7,715 bases of DNA from Pyrodictium sp. (GCA_015662475.1 DQUB01000002.1:1-7715); one strand, 5' to 3'. Positions 1-6,265 are shown, counted from the first letter of the stretch. The notes: generated from the sequence alone by a model not told the origin. Numbers and translations are program-made.

Positions 1-101
1 ACCCGGTCCCATTTCGAACCCGGAAGTTAAGCCGGCCGCGTTGGGGGTAGCTGTGGAGTCCGCGAGGCTCCGCAGCTCCCCCAAGCCGGGATCGGGCCGC
101 C
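1..101 (+). rRNA. 5S ribosomal RNA, 3' part (5' end outside window)
   Basis: The first 101 bases carry the archaeal 5S core: the conserved CCCATTTCGAACCCGGAAGT segment (loop B/helix III) is followed by TTAAGCC and then a GC-rich helix IV/V hairpin (GGAGTCCGCGAGGCTCCGC). It ends in GCCGGGATCGGGCCGCC, which is the expected 3' strand of helices II and I. The 5' strand of helix I lies left of the window, so only about the last 100 bases are present. No 16S or 23S sequence follows, which fits the unlinked 5S genes common in Crenarchaeota. The exact mature 3' end could be a few bases before 101. Confidence 0.95.
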
Positions 102-116
102 AATCTCCTCACACGG

Positions 117-150
117 TTGATTTCCTCAAAATTTCACTTATTCTTTGTTG
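117..150 (+). terminator. T-rich tract after 5S rRNA, probable transcription terminator
   Basis: The spacer between 5S and the radical SAM gene is unusually T-rich, with clusters such as GATTTCC, AAATTTC and TTATTCTTTG, and has no hairpin. Archaeal RNA polymerase commonly terminates in T-rich stretches without a stem-loop, so this is the natural place for 5S transcription to end. I see no convincing TATA box for the next gene in this short spacer, so read-through from 5S is also possible. Confidence 0.35.
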
Positions 151-154
151 AGGT
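150..154 (+). promoter_or_regulatory. Shine-Dalgarno site of the radical SAM gene (decides the start)
   Basis: GAGGT (followed by TGA) lies 10 bases before the ATG at 165 and matches the complement of the archaeal 16S 3' tail. The longer frame opens with a TTG at 117 that has no such site and adds 16 residues rich in Phe and Val, so the ATG at 165 is preferred. Confidence 0.6.
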
Positions 155-164
155 TGAACTACTC

Positions 165-953
165 ATGGCAGGTTACGATCCACTTGTTCTTACAAAACTT
201 GTTGAGCGGAAAGTTGTAGATGTTAGAGATGGCGTGCAGTTGAGAAGGTACTTCCGCTTCAGAGTTGATAGGTGGTATGGTGGTATTGTTACAGGTGATG
301 TTGTTGGCTGTAATTTAAGGTGTGGGTTTTGTTGGGCATGGCGTTTCACGTGGACAGGGTATGAACGTGGTATAATGCTTTCTCCTGAAGATGCGTGGAA
401 TAGAATGGTTAGACTTGCAAAGCGGCGTAGGGTGAAACAGGCTAGAGTGAGTGGTGGTGAACCAACTATAGGCTTTGACCATCTTGTTAGGCTTGTAGAG
501 CTTGCTGTGGAGGATGGATTTGGGTTTGTCTTAGAGACAAATGGGATTTTAATAGGTGCTAATAGGGAGTATGCTAAGAAGCTTGCAAGTTTTGCTGGTG
601 CTGGTATAGAGGTGAGAGTGTCTTTAAAGGGTACATCTCCTCAAGAATTTACACAATTAACTAAAGCTGTGGAATCAGCTTGGTATTTGCAGTTGCGTGC
701 ACTCGAATTTTTGATTGAAGAAGGGTTGAAGCCTTGTGATGAGGTTTATGCTGCTGTAATGCTTAGTTTTAGTGGCGAGAAAGGTTTAACGAGGATAAAG
801 AGGGTTTTAAGCCAAATACATCCCGACTTAGCAAAATGCATTGATCCTGAATACGTTATACTCTATCCACACGTGAAAGAGATTCTTAAAAGAAGCCGGT
901 TAAAACCCCTCATAGCCTATAGACCGGATGAGGTACCACCAGAACTTGTCTAG
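165..953 (+). CDS. Radical SAM protein, archaeal, PFL-activase-related, substrate unknown
   Basis: This 262-residue protein belongs to the radical SAM superfamily. The canonical CX3CX2C cluster motif is GCNLRCGFC at residues 48-56 (Cys49, Cys53, Cys56), which ligates the 4Fe-4S cluster that cleaves S-adenosylmethionine. The SAM-binding GGEP motif is SGGEP at 96-100, and the later barrel strands LETNG (123-127) and RVSLKG (151-156) are also present. The N-terminal RRYFRFRVDRWYGG and the aromatic residues after the cluster (CWAW) resemble a widespread uncharacterised archaeal group related to pyruvate formate-lyase activating enzymes. There is no C-terminal SPASM-type Cys-rich extension, and the size fits a minimal barrel, so the reaction and substrate cannot be named. 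The gene overlaps the downstream Thg1-like gene, so the two are probably co-transcribed and perhaps functionally linked. The start is ATG at 165; a TTG at 117 is in frame but less likely. Confidence 0.9.
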   Translation: MAGYDPLVLTKLVERKVVDVRDGVQLRRYFRFRVDRWYGGIVTGDVVGCNLRCGFCWAWRFTWTGYERGIMLSPEDAWNRMVRLAKRRRVKQARVSGGEPTIGFDHLVRLVELAVEDGFGFVLETNGILIGANREYAKKLASFAGAGIEVRVSLKGTSPQEFTQLTKAVESAWYLQLRALEFLIEEGLKPCDEVYAAVMLSFSGEKGLTRIKRVLSQIHPDLAKCIDPEYVILYPHVKEILKRSRLKPLIAYRPDEVPPELV

Positions 954-1668
954 CGTCGAAAAACGGGACATTCTGGAGATAGTGAAGCTAATTGCTAGGG
1001 TAAACATTGTAAAACTTAGCGAATACTTTAAGGCCAAGGAGGTATTTGCACAGTCGAAAGTAGAACCGCCAATTGTAATTCGTTTAGATGGTGTTGGTTT
1101 TGGAAAAGCTCTTGAAGGGTTTGAAAAGCCGCGTTCCAGGCTTGTTCACGATGCTCTTGTCGAAGCTTGCATAAGTATATTGAATAGGTTTGGATGTAGT
1201 ATGGGATATGTGGTTAGTGATGAGCTTAACGTAGTATGTCTAGACTCTCTACCCTATAGTGGTCGCATCGAAAAACTTAACAGTATTTCAGCCGGTATAG
1301 CGTCGGCAATAGTATCGTTAAAACTTGGAAGACCACTGTTCTTCGACGCAAGAATAGTTGTGCTTAACTCTAGTTCAGAGGCTAGAGACTATATTCTTTT
1401 TAGAGCACGTGTAGGCTTAAACAACTTCATAGCACAACTTTACCATGCAAAATATGGTCTTAAACGTCAAACTCCTCATCTCGAACAGATGATAAACCTT
1501 CTACACGATGAGCTAAAAGGTATAGAGCTTTGGAAACCTCTGGGTACTTGCATCAAAAAAGAGATATTTGCTAAAAAGGCTATTGACAAAAAACGTGGTA
1601 CCATAATTACTGTTGTACGACGTCGTTGGCATATTAGTGAGGGGCCTCTACACTGTCTAGAAAAATAG
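928..1668 (+). CDS. Thg1-like 3'-5' nucleotidyltransferase (tRNAHis guanylyltransferase family)
   Basis: This 246-residue protein matches the Thg1 family along most of its length. Visible blocks are VIRLDGVGF (50-58, metal-binding Asp54), the FEKPR segment (65-69), VSDE (96-99, second metal-binding Asp98 with Glu99), FDARIVVL, RDYILFRARVGLNN, a DELKGIELW segment, KPLGTCIKKE, and the late KKRGT. Thg1 enzymes add nucleotides to RNA 5' ends in the 3'-5' direction, either G-1 on tRNAHis or, for archaeal and bacterial Thg1-like proteins, repair of 5'-truncated tRNAs. The family HINN motif reads LNN here, so the His is replaced by Leu, which points to the Thg1-like (TLP) side; this assignment is inference. 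About 30 residues precede the usual family start. The frame opens at ATG 928, inside the radical SAM gene (26-base overlap). A TTG at 946 (Leu7), 11 bases after GAGGT (930-934), is an equally plausible start and leaves an 8-base overlap. Confidence 0.85.
   Translation: MRYHQNLSSVEKRDILEIVKLIARVNIVKLSEYFKAKEVFAQSKVEPPIVIRLDGVGFGKALEGFEKPRSRLVHDALVEACISILNRFGCSMGYVVSDELNVVCLDSLPYSGRIEKLNSISAGIASAIVSLKLGRPLFFDARIVVLNSSSEARDYILFRARVGLNNFIAQLYHAKYGLKRQTPHLEQMINLLHDELKGIELWKPLGTCIKKEIFAKKAIDKKRGTIITVVRRRWHISEGPLHCLEK
930..934 (+). promoter_or_regulatory. Shine-Dalgarno-like GAGGT inside the end of the radical SAM gene
   Basis: GAGGT lies within the last codons of the radical SAM gene. It overlaps the ATG at 928 but stands 11 bases before an in-frame TTG at 946. 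The radical SAM gene has the same element 10 bases before its ATG, so by analogy the Thg1-like protein may start at 946 and be translated by coupling to the upstream gene. Confidence 0.35.
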
Positions 1669-1727
1669 CAAGATGATGGCAACCTCTTAGCTTGCATGGG
1701 TTAGCCTTAACGCTTAGAAGGGTTTAA

Positions 1728-1985
1728 AATTTACAATTACACAGAGGCCTAGATCTTATTACAAACACTCCTAAGTTCACGACCATTTGCAACAAATGTG
1801 GATGTCAATGTTATAGAGAAGTTTTGTCTCTGATAAGTATGGCTCAGCGTTAACTCGTTGTCTAATATGATTAGGATAAACTGTCGAATTTGGATCAACA
1901 TTTTACGTGAAGCTGGATATTTAGAACATTCGTTTTAGAGAGTATCAAGAGTTGGAAAATGAAACTTAGATTTAGAGCTTGGTGA
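1728..1985 (+). pseudogene. Possible decayed zinc-finger/HTH gene remnant
   Basis: One frame is open from 1728 to a TAA at 1851-1853 and reads TTICNKCGCQCYREVLSLIS near its end, with a CxxCxC cluster like a small zinc ribbon. After a +1 shift, 1858-1935 reads LSNMIRINCRIWINILREA and then GYLEHSF before a TAG. After a shift back, 1938-1985 reads ESIKSWKMKLRFRAW before a TGA. The phrase LREAGYLEHS is typical of the recognition-helix/wing region of archaeal winged-helix regulators. Three protein-like pieces in order but in different frames suggest a gene broken by frameshifts and stops. No parent family was identified, and chance similarity cannot be excluded. The TTTAAAAT at 1723-1730 could be the old promoter or only local AT richness. 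Confidence 0.25.
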
Positions 1986-2040
1986 AGGATAATAGTTGGC
2001 AGACTAGTTTAGGCTAAGGGGATGCTGAATAGCGGGGCTG

Positions 2041-2134
2041 GGCTGACAGGGTGAAGAATCGGATTTCGGCTGACCCACATCTAATCTCCACTTCAGCCTG
2101 TGAACTAGATAGTTGAGAAAGAGTGGGCTGAAGG
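2041..2134. other. Block of overlapping, mutually exclusive stem sequences
   Basis: CAGGGTGAAG (2047-2056) can pair with CTTCAGCCTG (2091-2100) in a ten-base stem with a single G-G mismatch, extended by A2046-T2101. The same CTTCAGCC (2091-2098) can instead pair perfectly with GGCTGAAG (2126-2133), which also touches the hairpin core described at 2120-2200. The two pairings cannot coexist. The block is GC-richer than its surroundings and lies beside the candidate RNA, so it may be part of the same transcript. Direction and function are not determined. Confidence 0.3.
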
Positions 2135-2200
2135 CCGGGAGACCCAGGTTCATCGAAGCCGCCTCAGCGGGCGGTCTCCCCGGGCGTCGCGGGCCACTCT
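2120..2200 (-). ncRNA. Candidate structured small non-coding RNA, family unknown
   Basis: An 81-base GC-rich block is closed by a perfect 7-bp helix (AGAGTGG with CCACTCT at its two ends). Inside lies a perfect 8-bp helix, GGGAGACC/GGTCTCCC on either strand (2137-2144 with 2173-2180), extendable by CCGG pairs across one or two bulged bases. The interior can form a hairpin CCGC-UGAG-GCGG or, in competition, GGCUUC-GAU-GAACC. The minus strand is preferred: a TATA box TTTTATA centred at 2225 lies about 25-26 bases before A2200, the first base of the outer helix, and the closing helix is followed on that strand by TTTCTC. On the plus strand the block ends before TTTTT at 2203-2207, so that direction is not excluded. 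It lacks the SRP domain IV consensus, the RNase P CR-I core and a tRNA T-arm. GC-rich islands in moderate-GC hyperthermophile genomes are often stable RNAs. Confidence 0.45.
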
Positions 2201-2221
2201 AGTTTTTCAAAAAGGTTGGGC

Positions 2222-2228
2222 TATAAAA
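2222..2228 (-). promoter_or_regulatory. TATA box, probably for the candidate RNA at 2200-2120
   Basis: Read on the minus strand this is TTTTATA, close to the crenarchaeal box A consensus. Counting about 26 bases downstream puts the start of transcription at about 2199-2200, the edge of the structured block. Read on the plus strand the same bases are CTATAAAAG, also an acceptable TATA box, which would direct a transcript starting near 2250 and running antisense into the 3' end of the COG2403 gene. Confidence 0.45.
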
Positions 2229-2302
2229 GTGACTGTATTCTAACTCTTGTGAGTGGCGATGATCGGTGGGTCACGGGTCCGAATGCTGTTAAGCGGATGT
2301 GG

Positions 2303-3652
2303 TTAAGGCCCGCTTCGTGAGCCGCTCTTTACACGCTTTAGAAATTCGTCGATGATATCACTTATTGTAGGCCCGCTCTCTATTTCGAGTTCATAGCGTA
2401 CTCTTACTACTGGTTTGTCGAACTCGATCAAATCTTCTAGTTTTGCGGGCGATGCAACTATTATGAGGTCTGCAGGTACACTTCTCACTGTTTCGGCAAG
2501 ATCGTGGAGCTGCTCTTCTGTATAGCCTAGAGAGGGTATGACGGGGCCTATGTGGGGATATTGCTCGTATACTTGTCTTAGAATACCTCGAGCATAGGGT
2601 CTTGGATCTACTATTTCGCTAGCACCATATAATTTAGCAGCTATATACCCAGCACCATAAGGTGCTCCACCATGTGTGATTGTTGGTGCATCTTCTATCA
2701 CAACAACTTTCTTGCCTTTTATCATGTTTGGATCTTCTACCTCGATGTTCAATGCTGCTAAAGATATTGTTGCACGTGGATTAACTTTTCTAATCTTGTC
2801 GATAACAGCTTCAACTTGTTCTCTACTTGCTATGTTTGTTTTCGTCACTATAACTGCATCAGCAAGTTTTAAGTTGACTAGTCCGGGATAAGTGTTGTCG
2901 ACTAGATGTGGTCTTAGAGCATCGACTATAGTAATCCAATAGTCTGGGCGGATGAATGGCCAGTCGTTGTTTCCTCCATCCCATACTATAATGTCGCCGA
3001 TACGCTCTGCTTCTAGGAGAACAAGCCTATAATCTATGCCTGCAAGTACAGTAACTCCAATTTCTATGTAGGGTTCGAACTCTTCTCTCTCCTCCAAAGT
3101 CAAATCATATTCTTCGAGATCATGGGAGTTTCTAATAATCACAACTTTTCTCTTCTCAAGGTTTCCATAAGCCATAGGATGGCGTACAACAACGGGCATA
3201 AAACCTCTTGCAAGAAGCTCGCGAACAACAGCTCTTGAAGTAGTACTCTTACCAGCACCAGTCTTCACAGCAGTAATAGCGATAACAGGCTTAATGCTAT
3301 CCAGCATGGTTTCTCTAGGCCCAATTATTCTAAAGCTTACCCCATTAGCTAGTGCTTCGCAGATTATACGTCCAAGCTCGTCGAAAGATAGATCGCTATA
3401 GGCTAACACTACTTCGTCAACAGCATGTGTTCGTATTATAGTTTCAAGCTTCTCTAACGGGTATATTGGTATGCCTTGAGGATAGTAGCGTCCAGCTAGT
3501 GATGGAGGGTATCTGCGATACTCCTGGCCAGGTATTTGTGTTGAAGTGAAAGCTACTACATGGTAGTCAGGATTGTCTTTAAAAACCATGTTGAACACGT
3601 GGAAATCTCTACCACCAGCTCCTAAAATAACAACGCGTTTTGGATTACGCAA
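2303..3652 (-). CDS. COG2403-family P-loop NTPase, often named cyclic 2,3-diphosphoglycerate synthase
   Basis: This 449-residue soluble protein is full length for its family. An N-terminal Rossmann-like part starts RVVILGAGGRDFH (6-18). It is followed by a glycine-rich P-loop, KTGAGKSTTSR (130-140), a probable metal/acid segment VWDGGNNDWPF (223-233), a TKTN segment (270-273) at the position of the G-protein base-recognition motif, and the conserved THGGAPYGAGY (326-336) and VDPRPYA (348-354). Databases label such proteins predicted GTPase or cyclic 2,3-diphosphoglycerate synthase. The latter activity is known from thermophilic methanogens, where the product is a thermoprotective solute; whether this protein makes it is unproven. 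The start is TTG at 3652, because homologues begin a few residues before the GAGGRDFH motif and no in-frame ATG, GTG or TTG lies between the valS stop and 3652. It follows valS by 59 bases on the same strand with no clear promoter between, so it probably shares the valS transcript. Confidence 0.85.
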   Translation of the reverse strand: MRNPKRVVILGAGGRDFHVFNMVFKDNPDYHVVAFTSTQIPGQEYRRYPPSLAGRYYPQGIPIYPLEKLETIIRTHAVDEVVLAYSDLSFDELGRIICEALANGVSFRIIGPRETMLDSIKPVIAITAVKTGAGKSTTSRAVVRELLARGFMPVVVRHPMAYGNLEKRKVVIIRNSHDLEEYDLTLEEREEFEPYIEIGVTVLAGIDYRLVLLEAERIGDIIVWDGGNNDWPFIRPDYWITIVDALRPHLVDNTYPGLVNLKLADAVIVTKTNIASREQVEAVIDKIRKVNPRATISLAALNIEVEDPNMIKGKKVVVIEDAPTITHGGAPYGAGYIAAKLYGASEIVDPRPYARGILRQVYEQYPHIGPVIPSLGYTEEQLHDLAETVRSVPADLIIVASPAKLEDLIEFDKPVVRVRYELEIESGPTISDIIDEFLKRVKSGSRSGP

Positions 3653-3711
3653 GAGCTTCTGCCCAAAGATAGATGCGACGCCCCTACTCTTATCCGCTAA
3701 CCCCCATAACG

Positions 3712-6171
3712 TTAAGCGATGTATACGCCCTCGGCAAGCTTTTCTGCATTGGGAGGCGGCGAGTCTGTTGCTACGACCCGCATATGGTGTAAATCTTCTA
3801 GCTCACATCTAAACAGCTCTAGTTTAGCTGGTATGTAGAGTGTCTTGTCAACCTTCTCATAGAACTTTATATTCTTCTTTTTCTTCCATGTCCATACCGC
3901 GCTATTAACGTTCATGACCATGTCGAAAAGCTTTGCAAGTTGCTTGTCAACACCTTTTATTGGCTGTGGGAATGTTGTTCTATGCACCGATGTTTTGTAG
4001 AGACGGCGATATAGTGCATCGGTCACAAATGGCATTATGGGTGCTAACATACGTAATATTGCGTCAAGTACTGTGTGAAGCGTTTTCCAAGCACCACGTT
4101 GCTCTTCAACTGGGTATTTGCCGTCACGGTTGTATGCACGAGCCTTTACAAGCTCTATATAGTGTGATGCAAACACGTTCCAGGTGAAATCGTATATTGT
4201 GAGGGCAGGACGGTAGACATCGAGTTCCTCTCCGTAGGCTCTATCCACATCTTCTATCACAGTATTCAGCTTGGCTAGAAGAGCAAGATCTATTGGACGC
4301 AATCTAACCTCTTCGTCTTCACTTGGCCTTGGAAAACTTGATACAAATCTTGCTATGTTCCAAAGCTTTGTGGCAAACGAGTACCCAGTTCTGACAAGCT
4401 GCTCGCTAAATCTATAGTCATCGCCAAGCTTTGCAGCTGCTGCAGCCCAGAACCTAAAAGCGTCAGCACCATATTTCTCGATAATAGGTTCTGGATCTAT
4501 CACATTGCCTAAGCTTTTGTGCATAGCTCTACCACGTGGATCTAGTCCCATGCCAGTTATTCTAGCCCAGCGAAATGCTGGTTTGCCAAAGAGCAAGTAG
4601 ACTCTCAATATTGTGAAGTACAGCCACGTCCTTATGATATCAACACCTTGTGGTCTAAGAGTCCATGGTAGCTCACCACCAAACACTCTTTCGAAGATGT
4701 CGCGTTCTCTCATATACCCTGCAGCATAGAGTACAGAGATGCTAGAGTCGAACCAGGTATCGAAAACGCGTTTCTCCCCCTCAAGATACTCTTTAGGAGC
4801 TCCACACTTTGGACACTTATCCCATGGTGGTTCTTCAAGCCAAGGTCTATAGTAGCGTCCAGGTTCTGGTACGAGTTTTGCTCCACATTTTCTACACGTC
4901 CACAATGGTATCTCTGTGCCATAGTAGCGTGTTCGCGATATAGGCCAATCCATTCTTATACTCTCGATCCAGTCTAGGAGTTTTTGACGATGTTTTTCAG
5001 GTTTAATTTGCATCTTGTTTACGATCCTTTTAAGCTCCTCTTTAAACTCCATTTGCTTCAAGAAATATTCCCTTACATGGATTATTTCGATAGGTGTTTT
5101 GCACCTCCAGCATACCGGCACATTGTGTCGTATCTCCTCTTTTTTGACAAGTAGCCCTTTCTCTTCCAGAACCTCTACAATCTTCTCCCTAGCCTTTCTA
5201 ACTGGCAAACCTGCTAGAAAGCCTGCCAAACTGCCCATTCTCCCGTCAGACTCTATTATCACTCTAGGCTTGAGACCAGCCTCTTTGACTATCATCTCGT
5301 CACGCCAATCGCCGTAAGTGCTAACCATCATGATTCCTGTACCAAAGTTTGGATCTATGCTTGAATGTTCTATTATGGGAACCTCATACTCGTATAAGGG
5401 TACAATGGCGTGTTTACCTTTCAAATGCTTATACCTGCTATCTTTAGGGTTGTATGCAACAGCAACAGTTGCGCCTATTAGCTCAGGTCTCGTAGTTGCT
5501 ATGACTATCTCCTCACCGGTCTCCTTAACCTTCCACTTCACGTAGTAGAGGTAGGCTTTCTCCTCCTTATACTCGATCTCAGCTTCGCTTAGAGTAGTTC
5601 TACAGCGTGGACACCAGTTTACTGGACGTTCAGCTTCATAGATTAATCCGCGCTTCCAAAGCTCTATGAATGTTGACTGTGTCATCTTCCTATACGTTGG
5701 GCTATCTGTACCGTCTCTCCAATATTCAAAACTGCAGCCAAGCCTCTTCCATATCCTAACAAGCTCAGCTTCTACAGCATCAAGCTCTTTCTTGCATAGT
5801 TCGAGAAAGCGCAGTCTACCCTCTCTAGTCTTGGCGAGATCATGCGCATTAACCTTATACTTTTTCTCAACAGCAACTTCAACAGGCAAGCCATTACGAT
5901 CAGCATACCATGGCACACGCACATTCCAGCCTTTCATTCTAAAGTAACGTGCAATCATGTCAATTTGTGTATAGTGTGCAGCTCCTCCTACATGCCACTT
6001 ACCGCTAGGATATGGTGGTGGTGTATCAATGACAATAACTGGCTTACTAGGATCATATTTGAACTTATATAATCCTTCTTCTTCCCAAACTCGGATTAAC
6101 TCCTCCTCTATCTTCTTATCCCAATGTTTCTCCGAGATGGTAGGTTTAAAAGCGCTAGAGTTTGCAGACAA
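3712..6171 (-). CDS. valS: Valyl-tRNA synthetase
   Basis: This 819-residue class I synthetase charges tRNAVal with valine. The HIGH-type motif is PPPYPSGKWHVGG at 51-63, with HVGG in place of HIGH. The editing (CP1) domain shows ATTRPE (225-230) and YGDWRDE (286-292), the Val-specific version of the aspartate-containing editing loop. Four CxxC pairs, at WCPRC (186-190), CWRC (354-357), CRKC (426-429) and CPKC (453-456), look like zinc knuckles. DWPISRTRYYG (408-418) and FDTWFDSS (470-477) are catalytic-domain motifs, and the KMSKS loop reads AMHKSLGN (549-556) with the second lysine kept. The C-terminal third is the helical anticodon-binding domain (TKLWNIARF at about 601-609), and the bacterial coiled-coil tail is absent, as expected for archaea. 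The start is TTG at 6171, five bases after GTGGGTGGG. The editing loop and zinc pattern argue against IleRS or LeuRS, which are longer in archaea. Confidence 0.95.
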   Translation of the reverse strand: MSANSSAFKPTISEKHWDKKIEEELIRVWEEEGLYKFKYDPSKPVIVIDTPPPYPSGKWHVGGAAHYTQIDMIARYFRMKGWNVRVPWYADRNGLPVEVAVEKKYKVNAHDLAKTREGRLRFLELCKKELDAVEAELVRIWKRLGCSFEYWRDGTDSPTYRKMTQSTFIELWKRGLIYEAERPVNWCPRCRTTLSEAEIEYKEEKAYLYYVKWKVKETGEEIVIATTRPELIGATVAVAYNPKDSRYKHLKGKHAIVPLYEYEVPIIEHSSIDPNFGTGIMMVSTYGDWRDEMIVKEAGLKPRVIIESDGRMGSLAGFLAGLPVRKAREKIVEVLEEKGLLVKKEEIRHNVPVCWRCKTPIEIIHVREYFLKQMEFKEELKRIVNKMQIKPEKHRQKLLDWIESIRMDWPISRTRYYGTEIPLWTCRKCGAKLVPEPGRYYRPWLEEPPWDKCPKCGAPKEYLEGEKRVFDTWFDSSISVLYAAGYMRERDIFERVFGGELPWTLRPQGVDIIRTWLYFTILRVYLLFGKPAFRWARITGMGLDPRGRAMHKSLGNVIDPEPIIEKYGADAFRFWAAAAAKLGDDYRFSEQLVRTGYSFATKLWNIARFVSSFPRPSEDEEVRLRPIDLALLAKLNTVIEDVDRAYGEELDVYRPALTIYDFTWNVFASHYIELVKARAYNRDGKYPVEEQRGAWKTLHTVLDAILRMLAPIMPFVTDALYRRLYKTSVHRTTFPQPIKGVDKQLAKLFDMVMNVNSAVWTWKKKKNIKFYEKVDKTLYIPAKLELFRCELEDLHHMRVVATDSPPPNAEKLAEGVYIA

Positions 6172-6176
6172 TAGCT

Positions 6177-6185
6177 CCCACCCAC
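6177..6185 (-). promoter_or_regulatory. Shine-Dalgarno-like GTGGGTGGG of valS
   Basis: The nine bases GTGGGTGGG stand five bases before the TTG start at 6171. GGTGG can pair with the UCACC of the archaeal 16S 3' tail with one G-U pair. The same nine bases at the same spacing precede the preferred start of mevalonate kinase, which supports both as ribosome-binding sites. Confidence 0.5.
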
Positions 6186-6239
6186 AAGAGTTAAGAGCAC
6201 TAGTACTCCTCGGGACACAAGGGTGGGTGGCCCTTCAGG

Positions 6240-6246
6240 ATATAAA
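6240..6246 (-). promoter_or_regulatory. TATA box of valS
   Basis: On the minus strand this reads CCTTTATATCC, a good crenarchaeal box A. It predicts transcription starting near 6217 and an untranslated leader of about 45 bases before the TTG at 6171. It probably drives valS and the COG2403 gene together. Confidence 0.6.
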
Positions 6247-6265
6247 GGTTAGTCGTGCTGAAGCT

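Larger units (their letters stand above)
1669..2302. other. 634-base region without an intact gene
   Basis: Nothing between the Thg1-like stop and the end of the COG2403 gene encodes a convincing full-length protein. The first 60 bases hold a weak 5-bp hairpin (GCAAG 1668-1672 with CTTGC 1691-1695) that might mark the end of the Thg1-like transcript. A TATA-like TTTAAAAT lies at 1723-1730. An AT-rich segment to about 1985 looks like decayed coding sequence. From about 2030 the composition turns clearly GC-rich and structured to about 2200, followed by a TATA box at 2222-2228. No tRNA T-arm signature was found. Confidence 0.6.

Noticed and set aside
117..164. TTG start at 117, extending the radical SAM protein by 16 residues.
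   Set aside because: It has no ribosome-binding site, sits directly after 5S in a T-rich terminator-like tract, and a good GAGGT precedes the ATG at 165.
1476..1697. Open frame antisense to the end of the Thg1-like gene.
   Set aside because: It overlaps a gene with strong family motifs and its own translation has no recognisable motif.
2051..2131. Possible C/D box RNA on the plus strand: GTGAAGA, 12-base spacer, CTGA (2070-2073), later CTGA (2128-2131).
   Set aside because: Box C has a mismatch in its core, the C' box is not recognisable, and the internal spacing is far too long. The region is better explained by its stem structure.
2120..2200. tRNA gene, suggested by the 7-bp terminal helix.
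   Set aside because: No T-arm consensus next to the 3' strand, no D-arm, and no anticodon arm of standard geometry on either strand.
2041..2302. RNase P RNA or SRP RNA in the GC-rich block.
   Set aside because: The conserved RNase P CR-I core (GGAAAGTCC-like) and the SRP domain IV sequence (GGAAGGGAGCAGCC-like) are absent on both strands, and the block is short for either.
5015..5317. Long open frames on the plus strand across valS (also 3933-4187 and 5666-5947).
   Set aside because: They mirror the valS codons, have low-complexity Ser/Thr/Leu-rich translations, and conflict with a well-supported synthetase.
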